From contig NC_081411.1 of assembly GCF_030272615.1 (NCBI RefSeq), positions 209,032,244 through 209,096,243 of the forward strand: 64,000 bases of DNA, written 5' to 3'. This DNA is from Cryptomeria japonica. Lineage: Eukaryota > Streptophyta > Pinopsida > Cupressales > Cupressaceae. The notes under the pieces were generated by a model that worked only from the letters and a program-made list of their open reading frames with translations, had not been told where the DNA came from and did no database searches. Each line of letters begins with the position of its first letter. Within the stretch, counting starts at the first letter, position 1. The position numbers and the translations under genes are program-made. Shown here piece by piece: positions 36,006 to 47,589 of this stretch.

Positions 36006-37940
36006 CAATTACATATAAAAACATACATTTCACAATAAATAGGGTGCGTCATGGCAAGAAAGTATGTTGATAGTAGGAACTTTATTATTGAAGAGTTTGA
36101 GTAGTTATTTTATAGTTGTTTTGATTTGTTGTCTTTAGTATTTGTATTTGGTTTGTTTCCAGTTGTTCAATTGGCTATTCAAGTCTTTAGGTTTCTGTTG
36201 TAACTATTTTGGTAGCAATTTTGTAACTAGTGTAATGGTCTAAAATTTTCTTTTCAGCTTTAATTTAACATAAAAAAAAATAATCTATATTAAACCATTT
36301 AAAATTGAATATTAAAAATAATAGTGTACATTACACAAACAAATGAGAGGGAAGATTTTATAAATGAATGCTTATGTTTGGTAATAAATAACAATCTTTC
36401 AAACAATATTGTACTCCCCAAATTAATATTGGTATTAAAATCTTGAGCCTAAAAGCACTGGTTTAGCAAGATAAAAATATATAGTTTCTAGGAAAATGAA
36501 AATGTGCAAGGTACTAAACAAATTTAGGTTTCTGCTGAAACTATTTTGGTAGCAATTTTGTAACTACTGCAATGGTTAACTTTGAATCTTTACACACTAA
36601 ACTCTGTAAAATTTTCTTTTCAGCTTTAATTTAATATTAGGAATGAATGTTTATGTTTGGTAATAAATAACAATCTCTCAAACAATATTGTAGTCCCAAA
36701 TAAATATTGATATTAAAATCTTGAGCCTAAAAGCACTTGTTTAGTAAGATAAAATATATATATACTAGGGAAATGAAAATATGCATGGTACTAAACAAAT
36801 TTGTTCAAAGATCTTAAATTGAATTAATTATTTTATTGGATCATTTTACAATTCATGTTCAACTTTTAAGGCAATGTGGGTCAACTTTTAAGGCAATGTA
36901 CCCTCCCAACATGTATAAACAAAATTTAAAATATAAGAAAAAAAAATAATGTGCGCTCTATCAATATAAGATGAAAATGTAGATATATTTTCCATTTACT
37001 CCACTAAAACAGTTGTGCTTTCTCTATTTCAAAGTCCAACAATTTTTGGAACTAACCCAGTTTTTTTCCTTCAAACTTGGCAAAATTTTCTGCCAAAAAG
37101 TATGCAAAGACGTAGCAACTATAGGTGACATTAATATCACCTGACATAAGTTCTAGAAGGGTAAGTGAGAGTTTAAAGATAATTTTGAATTTTCCCCTCA
37201 AATTGCATTCAATTTCATTAATTCAGTCTCCAAAACTATTACAGGCTCAAGTAACCTACACATTATGATAGCTTTCCAAATACATCATGAGAAATTGGTA
37301 CAGAATTTAAATTAATTTATACGTGGCTAAAATTCGAGTGTGCAAATTCAACTTGGTAATTTGTAAATGAAGATCGGAAGAGGAATTTATAAAAAATAAA
37401 AACAAGATTTTCCCAAAAACTATTAATATATTATTGCATGACACAAAACCAAAAATAAATGGCATGCTAAATGCCCATTGCAATGGCCAAATGTTTTCTA
37501 TAATCAATACCAAGTCTCTTCTTCTCTTCTCGAGGTGCAAGTTTAGCATTGAAAGTCTCTAGCTCTAGTTTACCTTGCAATCTAGCTCTATCCAGCTGTA
37601 GACTTCCCCCATTTTATCCATTATTTTATCCAAATAACTCTTGCTACTGATAGGCCTGTGCTAATTGTAATATGACATTCATAGATGTACCACAATATAG
37701 TCACCAATTTAATTTAGACACTTTCAATGATAAAATTTCATACCAGGTAGCAACAATAATCATTAATTTTTTTTACATGAAAAAAGAGCTTTCTAATTGC
37801 ACCATACTATTACAAAATGGCACCACTATAGATTACGATGGGCATTATATGGCAGTGACTACCTCAAAGAAAATCTTCACCCAGCTCGTCTAAAAAAAAG
37901 CAGTAATCTGATATCATTTCCAAAGCTCAAGAAACACTGT
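36006..37940. repeat. Large inverted repeat, left arm
   Basis: The sequence from ACAATTACATATAAAAACAT is found in reverse complement ending at 45467. Colinear matches continue (for example GGTAGCAATTTTGTAACTA and AGGCTCAAGTAACCTACACA) to CTTGAGCTTTGGAAATG at the inner edge. Arms are about 1.9 and 2.0 kb and differ by small indels, including a roughly 70-bp insertion in the right arm. Confidence 0.92.
37467..37595 (-). pseudogene. Possible terminal exon carried in the inverted repeat
   Basis: On the minus strand, after acceptor GTCTACAG, 42 codons read LDRARLQGKLELETFNAKLA, PREEKKRLGIDYRKHLAIAM, GI and then stop. The right arm keeps the second half (LAPREEKK, GIDYRKHLAIAMGI, stop) but has stops and an insertion in the first half. 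The helical, charged character looks like real protein. The family is not recognised. It may be a gene end captured by the inverted repeat. Confidence 0.4.
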
Positions 37941-37969
37941 AATGCCACCTATAATAAGAACCAACCATG

Positions 37970-38540
37970 AAAAATGTCTATCTATTTAAGATGGTAATTA
38001 TCTAATGAAGGAAAAAGACAGGACAAGAATCATAGTCTTTAGTTCTTGAATGGGACCAACAGCTAATTGATTGCAACAGTTATGAATATGCTGCAACATA
38101 ATCAGTTTCATACTTAAGATTCTGCACAACGATGTCCCACTCTCAACAATGCCAAAGAGAAAAATTGAAGAGATGGATATATTGTGCAAACAATGCTTAT
38201 ACTGCAAAAGAATGGGATAAAAATGGAGAAATTCACAGTTTTACAAGATGTGCTCTCATTAAAAATGCCTATCTATTTAAGATGGTAATTGTCTAATAAA
38301 GGAAAAAGACAGGACAAGAATCATAGTCTTTAGTGCTTGAATGGGACCAACAGCTAATTGATTGCAACAGTGATGAATATGCTGCAACATAATCAGTTTT
38401 ATACCTGAAGATTCCGCTCTCAACAATGCCGAAGAGAGATGGATATATTGTGCAAACGATACTTATACTGCAAAAGAATGGGATAAAAATGGAGAAATGC
38501 ACAGTTCTACAAGATGTGCTCTAAATGGGACCAACAACTA
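37970..38540. repeat. 291-bp tandem duplication at the inner edge of the left arm
   Basis: AAAAATGTCTATCTATTTAA at 37970 recurs at 38261. Both copies run through GGGACCAACAGCTAATTGAT and GGATATATTGTGCAAAC. Related segments in both orientations lie at 42901-43440. Confidence 0.85.
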
Positions 38541-38542
38541 AT

Positions 38543-39614
38543 TGATACGAGTGGATAATGCTGCAACAGTTACGGAAAAGATTTGATTCGATTTAACAAA
38601 GTATGGGTAGGGGGATTCGAACCCCTAACCTCTCCTCTCCTATTTTCACTCTCCACCACTAGGCTATGCAAGTTCTTTGTTTTCACGCTGTTTCTATTTA
38701 AGGACTATTGAACGCCCTATAAAAATTTATGCAGGGCCGGTGGTTTGAACCTGTGACCCCGTATTTATGGGCCTCCACTCTTGACTGCTATACCATGCGG
38801 TTGTTTTGATATAGGACTTGACAGTTTAGATTTTTGTGGAATGTGGTGGTGATCTGAAATAAAAGGGTCCCTAAAATATAGATTAAACTATATTCAAGCC
38901 AGTCCGAGAAATATATAGTTAAAGCTCAAATTATGGGACCCATGTATTTAAATGGGTTGGGATTTAAAAAAAGATTAAATGGTATTTTAAGGGTTTGTTT
39001 TAGAGATCTAGTTTAACATTGGGGGATATGAAAATATTATTGTTTTAATTCCATTTTAGAATGTAAAATAGTATTTAAAGGGGGTGATTTTGTAATGAGA
39101 GACATGGAAGATTGGAGAATTGTGAGAGAAGTGTGAGCGAATTTCTTTTGGAGAGATTGATAGTGAATTGTTCATCTCCGTGCATTGGGAGCTTCAAATC
39201 TATCTTGTTGTACTTGTTTGGAGAAAGAATTTGTAATTCATTATCATCTGAGGAAATAATTCTTTGGTGAAGCGAGAGGAAGCTATTGTGGATTTTGGTA
39301 TTTCACTCTTGCACTTCGAAAAGTGGCGTTGTGTGGATAGGACTGACTTTGTAACTCTTTCTAAACTCATTTTTGGAGCATAATTGGATCGGTCTCACCC
39401 AGTTGGGAAGACCCGAAGATGTAGTCACCTTGTGGTGAACTTCGTAATCAAATCCTGTTGTTTGTGTCTCTTTTCTCTTCCTCTTTAATTTTTTCTATTT
39501 CATCACTTCAATCTATTTGTAATTAAACATTTATGTACATGCTATTTTTCAATTTGTTAAGCATTGTAACATTAGCATTTTTATGCAATCAGTCATAGAT
39601 CCTTAATCAGATCA
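38543..39614 (+). repeat. 5' LTR of the gypsy Gag-only element
   Basis: 1072 bp, paired with 41826-42900. It contains two antisense tRNA-like segments. The first has B box GGTTCGAATCC at 38623-38613 and A box TAGCCTAGTGG at 38666-38656. The second has GGTTCAAACCA at 38751-38741 and TGGTATAGCAGTC at 38795-38783. Divergence from the 3' LTR is concentrated in the first 300 bp. Confidence 0.93.
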
Positions 39615-39757
39615 AGTGGTATCAGAGCTAGTTTGACTAGTATTGCAGATTTTGAATGCTGACAAGATCCAAGCTCCTGCAAGGTCAAGGTGAGCTTGAA
39701 GTCTACAATTCTAAAATCGTAAAATGAAGGACATTTCCAAAGAAGTTTATATCTAAA

Positions 39758-41380
39758 ATGGAGGTACCTGAGGAGATCAGTGAGCAGGAATTTCGAAGAG
39801 CTTTCATGGCTTTGAGTGCGAAGGTGGATTTCTTGTTCAACGAGCACAAAGAGAAAAAGGCACATGAAGAAGGTTCGTCGAAGTAGGGAGATCATGAAGA
39901 TAAGAAGGATAAATGACCACCTGGTGGTGAAGATCCTCCTTCATCTCCTTCTCCTTCTTCTTCCCCTTCTTCTTCTCATTCTTCTGGAAATCCTTTTAAG
40001 GGTGTATATAAGCCTAAAATTAAGTTGGGTGTTAAATTTGAACTGCCTAAATATTGTGGGGAATTAGATGCTGAGAAGTTAGATGATTGGGTTCAACAAG
40101 TAGAGGTTTATTGTAGAGTTGAAGGTCTTCTTGATGATGCCTCTAGAATCCAATTGGCTACCCTTCAGTTGGGAGGTATCGCTCTCACCTGGTGGGAGAG
40201 TAGAACTTGGTCTAAAATCTCACAACATAGTAGAGTTTGTTTGACTTGGTCAGAATTTGTTGCTGCTCTTAGGAAGAAATTCTACCCCTTGGGTCATATG
40301 CAATAGTTAATGATGAACTAGCAAAGTTTTAGGCAAGGGAAAGGGAAGTCTGTCCAAGAGTACACCCATGAGTTCAGGAAGAGGGCTATTGCATTGGATG
40401 TCCCTTTGTATACATAGGATACTTTGTTAAAGTACATAGGTGTTTTGCACTCATATCTTAGACATTCCATTTTGGTCTCGAGTCCTAGTAACTTGGATGA
40501 AGTTTGTGTCCAAGCCACACACTTAGAGGTAGGAGGAAAGGGTTCTTTTGATAACAAGTTTGGTGATGGTAGCTTTGTAGAGAAGTCATCCAAAGTTGCA
40601 GGGTCATCTAAAGGAAAGAAGACAACTATTACCAAAAATAAGGATGTTTAGTTGACTTTGACATGCTCACATTGTGATCGGAACGGGAATGACGAAGAAC
40701 ACTATTGGCAATTACATCCTGAATTGAGACTGACGTGGGCTCAGAAAAAGGATCAGAAAAAGAAAGGCAAGGAGAAGACCACAAATGTTGCCATCAATCA
40801 TGGTTCAGATTCTGAGGATGAATCTAAGATTTCTGTGATGGGTTTGAAAGGTAAAGCTCCTATGGCCTGTGTTTCTTTTGATAGTTGTGCTTCTACTTCT
40901 CGATTTGATAGTGTTCCTAAAGATCCAAAGAGAAATGAACCTTTTCATGTAAGGGTTATCACTAAGAATGTGAAAAATGATGCACTCATAGATAGTGGTT
41001 CTCAAGTTAACTTGATTTCTGAAAGTGTTGTCAAAAACTTGGGATTGAAAACCACACCGCATAAGAGACCCTATCCACTAGGTTGGATTTGTGAGAATGG
41101 TAAGTTGCAAAGAAAAGGTAATGCACCTTACAATTCACGATCACAAGCAAGTTTGTGGATGAGGTACAATTCGATGTGGTTCCATTGGATATCTATGGAA
41201 TAGTGCTCAGAAGCCCTTATCTATTTGATCAAAAGGCTATTTTCTATCGAGAGAAGAATCATTATCATTTGTTTAAAGATGGCTTACAGTATATTGTGCA
41301 TTCTCACAAATTTAAGACTGATAGTTCTTTTGCCAATATAGGACAACTAAAGAGGGTGATCAATGCGAGTAAGATTTGAC
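39758..41380 (+). pseudogene. Gypsy Gag-protease ORF, broken
   Basis: From ATG at 39758 (MEVPEEISEQEFRRAFMALS) the frame runs through a Pro/Ser linker and a retrotransposon Gag domain (FELPKYCGELDAEKLDDWVQ, LTWWESRTW, ALRKKFYPLGHMQ). A zinc-binding CSHCDRNGNDEEHYW follows, then an aspartic protease with DALIDSGSQVNLISES. After a frameshift near 41100, QFDVVPLDIYGIVL and REKNHYHLFKDG extend to 41379. About five in-frame stops precede it. The catalytic DSG is intact. No polymerase domain follows before the purine tract. Confidence 0.85.
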
Positions 41381-41825
41381 TCTCATGTCTGTCAATTTAG
41401 GTGTTTCGAGGCAAGATAAAGAGGTGGTCAAGGCTACTGATGAACAAATGCTGCAAGATATGCCAACAAGATAGCTTGTGGAGATAGAAAATGAAAGCAT
41501 GGATAATTAGGATCCTTCTAGTAAAAATATTCCTATGGTGAAAGACCATTATGTTGTTGGTTTGATCACTTTTGTATCTGCATTGTTGCTCAATTTGATA
41601 CTAGTCAATGGTTATTGGTTAATGGCTACAACAATTGATGTAGAGGCATATGGGAGTGATATCATGATGTTTATAATCAACAATATTTTTGTAGACTTAA
41701 TCTTGATTGCCAGTTAGGTACAAAGATGCACAAATGACATAGGGAAAGTGGGGAGGCCATGCCCTCACTTAATTTATGAATAAATGCAACTTTTGGAGGT
41801 GCAAAAGTTCTCCAGTGGGGAGGAT

Positions 41826-42900
41826 TGATCCGAGTGGATAATGCTACAACAGTTACAAAAAAGATATGATTTGATTTAACCAAGTATGGGTAGGGGGATT
41901 TGAACCCCTAATCTCTCCTCTCCTATTTTCACTCTCCACCACTAGGCTATGTAGATTCTTCGGATATGTTTTCACGCTGCTTCTATTTAAGGACTATTGA
42001 ATGCCCTATAAAAATTTATGGAGAGCTAGTGGTTTGAACTGGTGACCCCATAATTATGGGCTTCCACTCCCTACCGCTATACCATGCGGTTGTTTTGGGA
42101 TAAGACTCAATAGTTTAGAGTTTTGTGGAATGTGGTGGTGATCTGAAATAAAAGGGTCCCTAAAATATACATTAAACTATATTCAAGCTAGCCCGAGAAA
42201 TATATAGTTAAAGCTCAAATTATACGAGCCATGTATTTAAATGGGTTGGGATTTAAAAAAAGATTAAATGGTATTTTAAGGGTTTGTTTTAGAGATATAG
42301 TTTAAAATTGGGGGATATGAAAATATTATTGTTTTAACCCCATTTTAGAATGTAAAATAGTATTTAAAGGGGGTGATTTTTGTAATGAGAGACATGGAAG
42401 ATTGGAGAATTGTGAGAGAAGTGTGAGGGAATTTCTTTTGGAGAGATTGATAGTGAATTGTTCATCTCCGTGCATTGGGAGCTTCAAATCAAGCTTGTTG
42501 TACTTGTTTGGAGAAAGAATTTGTAATTCATTATCATCTGAGGAGATAATTTTTTGGTTAAGCGAGAGGAAGCTATTGTGGATTGTGGTATTTCACTCCT
42601 ACACTTCAAAAAGTGGCGTTGTGCAGATATGAGTGACTTTGTAACTCTTTGTAAACTCATTTTTGGAGCATAATTGGATCGGTCACACCTAGTTGGGCAG
42701 ACCCGAAGATGTAGTCACCTTGTGGCAAACTCCGTAATCAAATCCTATTTTTTGTGTCTCCTTTCTCTTCCTCTCTAATTTTTTCTATTTCATCACTTCA
42801 ATCTATTTGTAATTAAAAATTTATGTACATGCTATTTTTCAATTTGTTAAGCATTGTAATAGCATTTTTATGCAGCAATCATAGATCCTTAATCAGATCA
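41826..42900 (+). repeat. 3' LTR of the gypsy Gag-only element
   Basis: 1075 bp. The tRNA-like boxes are retained in mutated form: the B box is GGTTCAAATCC at 41906-41896 and the A box TAGCCTAGTGG at 41949-41939 is unchanged. It is followed by the target duplication CTAAT. Confidence 0.93.
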
Positions 42901-43449
42901 CTAATTGATTGCAATATTGACATAATCAGTTTCATACCTAAAGATTCTGCACAATGATGTCCCGCTCTCAAAAATGCGAAAGAGAAAAAATGAAGAGATG
43001 GATATATTGTGCAAATGATACTTATACTGCAAAAGAATGGGATAAAAATGGAGAAATGCACAATTCTACCATCTCTTCAACTTTTCTCTTTGGCATTTTT
43101 GAGAGCGGGACATCGTTGTACAGAATGTTTAGGTATGAAACTGATTATGTTGTAGCATATTCATCACTTTTGCAATCAATTAGCTGTTGTTCTCATTCAA
43201 GCACTAAAGACTCTGAATGGGACCAATAGCTAATTGATTGCAACAGTGATGAATATGGTGCAGCATAATCAGTTTCATACCTAAAGATTCTGCACAATAA
43301 TGTCTCGCTCTCAACAATGCCAAAGAGAAAAATTGAAAAGAAATGATACTTATACTGTATAAAAGAAAGGGATAAAAATGGAGAAATGCACAGTTCTACA
43401 AGATGTGCTAATCTTTAGGTATGAAACTGATTATGTTGCAACATATTCA

Positions 43450-45467
43450 TCACTATTTCTTGAGATTTGGAAATGATATCAGATTACTACATTGTTTGAG
43501 ATGAGTTGGGTGAATATTTTCTTTGAGATAGTCACTACCATATAATGCCCATCGTAATCTATAGTGGTGCCACTTTGTAATACTCTCGCTTGGAAAGGCT
43601 AGAGTATGGTGCGATTAGAAAGCTCTTTTTTCATGTAAAAAAAATTAATGATTATTGTTGCTACCTGGTATGCAAGTTTATCATTGAAAGTGTCTAAATT
43701 AAATTTGTGACTATATTGTGGTACATCTATTTATTTCATATTACAATTAGCAGAGGCCTATCACTAGAAAGACTTAGTTGGGTAAAATAATGGATAAAAT
43801 GGGGGAAGTCTATAGTTGGATAGAGCTAGATGGAAAGGAATTTAGAGACTTTCAATGGTAAACTTGCATGCTAAGTAGCAACAGTAATTTGGCACTCACA
43901 ATGAAGACCATTATGGGTAAGCAGATTGAGTACTACGACCAACACTTGCACCTCGAGAAGAGAAGAAGATACTTGGTATTGATTATAGAAAACACTTGGC
44001 CATTGCAATGGGAATTTAACATGCCATTTCTTTTTGGTTTTGTGTCATGCAATAATATATTAATAGTTTTTGGAAAAATCTTGGCTTTATTCTTCATAAA
44101 TTCCTCTTCCAATCTTCATTTACAAATTACCAAGTTGAATTTGCACACTCAAAAAGTTTTTCATCGAGATATACCCAAAATTTTAGCCACCTATAAATTC
44201 ATTTAAATTATGTACCAATTTCTCATGATGTATTTGGAAAGCTATCATAATGTGTAGGTTACTTGAGCCTGTAATTGTTTTAGAGACTGAATTAGTGAAA
44301 TTGACTGCAAGTTGAGGGGAAAATTCAAAATTATCTTTAAACTCTCACTTACCCCTCTAGAACTTATGTCAGGTGATATTAATGTCACCTATAATTGATA
44401 CATCTTTGCATACTTTTTGGCAGAAAATTTTGCTAAGTTTTTGGCAGAAACTTTTGCTAAGTTTGAAGGAAGAAAACTGGGTTAGTTCCAAAAATCGTTG
44501 GACTTTGAAATAGAGAAACCACAACTAATTTAGTGGAGTAAACGGCAAATATATCTACATTTTCATCTTATATTGATAGAGTGCACATTATTTTTTTTTC
44601 TTATATTTTAAATTTTGTTTATACATGTTGGGAGGGTACATTGCCTTAAAAGTTGAACATGAATTAGAAAATGATCCAATAAAATACTTTACTCAATTTA
44701 AGATCTTTGCACAAATTTGTTTAGTACCATGCACATTTTCATTGGAGTATAATATTGTTTTAGAGATTGTTATTTATTACCAAACAAAAACATTCATTTA
44801 TAATATTAAATTAAAGCTGAAAAGAAAATTTTACAGAGTTTAGTGTCTAAAGATTCAAAATTAACCATTACAGTAGTTACAAAATTGCTACCAAAATAGT
44901 TTCAGCAGAAACCTAAATTTGTTTAGTACCTTGCACATTTTCATTTCCCTGGTAACTATATATTTTTATCTTGCTAAACCAGTGCTTTTAGGCTCAAGAT
45001 TTTAATACCAATATTAATTTGGGGAGTACAATATTGTTTCAGAGATTGTTATTTATTACCAAACATAAGCATTCATTTATAAAATCTTCCCTTCTCTTTA
45101 ATCCCTCTAATTTGTTTGTGTAATGTACAATATTATTTTTAATATTCAATTGTAAATGGTTTAATATAGATTATTATTTTTTATATTAAATTAAAGCTGA
45201 AAAGAAAATTTTACAAAGTTTAGTGTCTAAAGATTCAAAATTAACCATTACACTAGTTACAAAATTGCTACCAAAATAGTTACAACAGAAACCTAAAGAC
45301 TTCAATAGCTAATTGGATAGCTGGAAACACACCAAACACAAGTACTAAGGACAACAAATCAAAACAACTATAAAATAACTACTCAAACTCTTCAATAAAG
45401 GTCCTACTATCAAAATACTTTATTGGCATGATAGACCCTATTTATTGTGAGATGTATGTTTTTATAT
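43450..45467. repeat. Large inverted repeat, right arm
   Basis: Reverse complement of 36006-37940. The region 42906-43440 between the gypsy element and this arm holds several shorter direct and inverted copies of the 291-bp unit. Without the gypsy insertion the spacer between arms would be about 1.15 kb. Confidence 0.92.
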
Positions 45468-45907
45468 GTAGTTGTACTGATTGTTAGTTATATTTCATCT
45501 TCCTTTATTATAAAGAGGTTCCCAATCTTAAAATGATTTTCAAATTCTTTTGATGATATAAAACAATTATATTAAATAGATATCTCTGGGCGTATTTTAC
45601 TAAGATTTCTTTAAAGATAGGTACACTAGTTATACTCACAATGACACTTGATTTTATTGATTGTTGCTTTTTAAATATTATGGCACTCTTCTACTATCAT
45701 TTGAATGTAACGAATTCATATAGTTGAAGACAAGTGGCAAGGTTCTATTTTATTTACCCGTCATTTGTATGTCAAATTGTTTCAAAATTGAATTTTTGTT
45801 TATAGACATTTTGATGCCATTGTAGATGCCTCTAAACATAGACATAATAATAATATAAATAAATCATGATACTTTTCATATGAAAAATAAGATCTATGCA
45901 AGTAAAT
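45468..45907. other. No gene; part of a small repeat seen again at 55.4 kb and 61.8 kb
   Basis: GATATCTCTGGGCGTATTTTAC at 45582 is similar to GATATCTCTCGGCGAATTTG at 55389 and to the reverse complement around 61872. Otherwise AT-rich without coding signal. Confidence 0.6.
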
Positions 45908-45919
45908 ACTTTTTTTTTT

Positions 45920-47589
45920 GATAAAAGTGGATAGAACCACTGAAATATATTAATTTTTAAAAAAATTTATAGTGTTTGGTTTAAAAAGCATTGAAGGGAA
46001 AGAACCAGTAAGAAAACCCTTCATTATTGCTTAAGTAACACAAGCCTATTCTACCCAATACAAAATTCTCATTGGCATACTACATCAAAAAACCCATCCC
46101 AATTACATAAGCCGCATTAGATATAAAGGAAGCCGCTAGCACAAGCATATAGGAGGAAGATTAAAGTATGATCTCAGGAGGATACATAGCCATTGCTACC
46201 AAAAAAACACCAATATGAACCACCCCTATCTATGAAACAAAATTCTCCAAACCACTAGTTAGAATGATACCACATAGCAGAAAGGAAACCATAATTAGAG
46301 ACCCTATCAAAATAAAAATTGTGATCAAGCATAACAGAACCCAAATGAGGAGAAAGAGAGGATGTTGAAGTCCTTGTGGAGCCAAAATAAATCCAATCCA
46401 TAGAAAAGACCATATAATGATGCAAGAAAAAAGAAACAAATGAAGGAGCCAACTTAGATACCAATTGATCTATAGATTCCAAGATCTAAAGGACAACCAC
46501 CAACCACCAAGCCGAACCAAAAGCTTCTAGATGAAACAAAACATCTTGACATATAATACGCAATGACAAAAATGAGAGAGACATAAAAACCAACCACAAA
46601 ACTTCCATATATACCATTCACACAAAGGAGCATTATAAAAAATAGTAGAAACCTCCACAAGTGTGCAAGGTGCATCCCTGAAATATGATGACAAAAGATC
46701 AATCCTTATAAACATATGAAGAAAGAGAGCAATAGGCTGGCAACGTGAAATTAACCATTATAATGTGGAACAAGCATGCCACGAAACCACAATTCTCACT
46801 AAAAACCTAGAAATGAAGAAAACTAACACGTCACTATAATCATCAGTGAATGACCAAACAAGGAGAATGCACAAGCGAAGATACCCAAGACATCCCTCCC
46901 AACTTAACTGAACATGATTAACACACACAAACCCAACACTAAGAAATGATTAAAGGAATGTTCCCGCGTAGAACAAAAAACAATAACATGTAATGAGTAC
47001 TTCCTAAAAGATACGCTAAACAACCCCGAGTACTCAAAGCACCTTTATAATAACATGCCAATTAAATATGAAATGAAAGCCACACTAGACTTGTATAGAA
47101 CAAAAAAATCACATGCCAAACCAATCAGGAACACAATTACAGACCCCACACCCTCCTTGTTCCAGATATAAATTCTTACCGAATATGCCATTAACTAGGG
47201 AGTTCTCATAAAGCAAACAACATCCTCCTCAATGTCACATACGAAAAAAGAGCTACACCCAACAAGGGGGTTAATGAAGACTAGAAGTATGCCCAAACTA
47301 TTTAAGGCACCTGAATGCAGACTCCACACTCCCCTCACTCTATACAGAGATACTTACCAAATATTCCATAAGACAAAGGAATTATGATAAGGCATATAAT
47401 ACCCTCCTCTATGTCATATGTGAAAGAAAACATTACCACTATCCATCCTTACTAGTTATGTTAGAAGATAACCATTACATTTACCATGTAAGCTTACCTC
47501 CTTTACTTCAAATATTCCAAAACCGAGGAAGGGATATCTTCTACGCTTACCTCCCGCATATTAGCATCACTGTCAATGGCTAAGTTAGC
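45920..47589 (-). other. 3' untranslated part of the LINE
   Basis: About 1.7 kb between the RNase H stop and the poly-A tail. Only short frames; some hydrophobic ones at 46230-46715 have no recognisable homology. Confidence 0.55.

Larger units (their letters stand above)
38543..42900 (+). mobile_element. Non-autonomous Ty3/gypsy element with Gag-protease only (TR-GAG-like)
   Basis: LTRs are 38543-39614 and 41826-42900, both starting TGAT and ending ATCAGATCA. They are flanked by a perfect 5-bp target duplication CTAAT (38538-38542 and 42901-42905). Primer site TGGTATCAGAGC is at 39617-39628, and the purine tract AGTGGGGAGGAT directly precedes the 3' LTR. The interior is only about 2.2 kb and codes for Gag and protease remnants. 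No RT, RNase H or integrase is present. This matches the architecture of terminal-repeat elements with a GAG domain, which depend on enzymes supplied by another element. Confidence 0.93.

Noticed and set aside
38595-38800. Functional tRNA genes
   Set aside because: A and B boxes are present, but the acceptor stem and full cloverleaf are not, and both copies lie at the same place in two LTRs, so they are LTR-borne tRNA-like segments.
46230-46715. Membrane-like minus frames in the LINE 3' region
   Set aside because: They lie in the untranslated tail after RNase H, overlap each other in different frames and have no known match.
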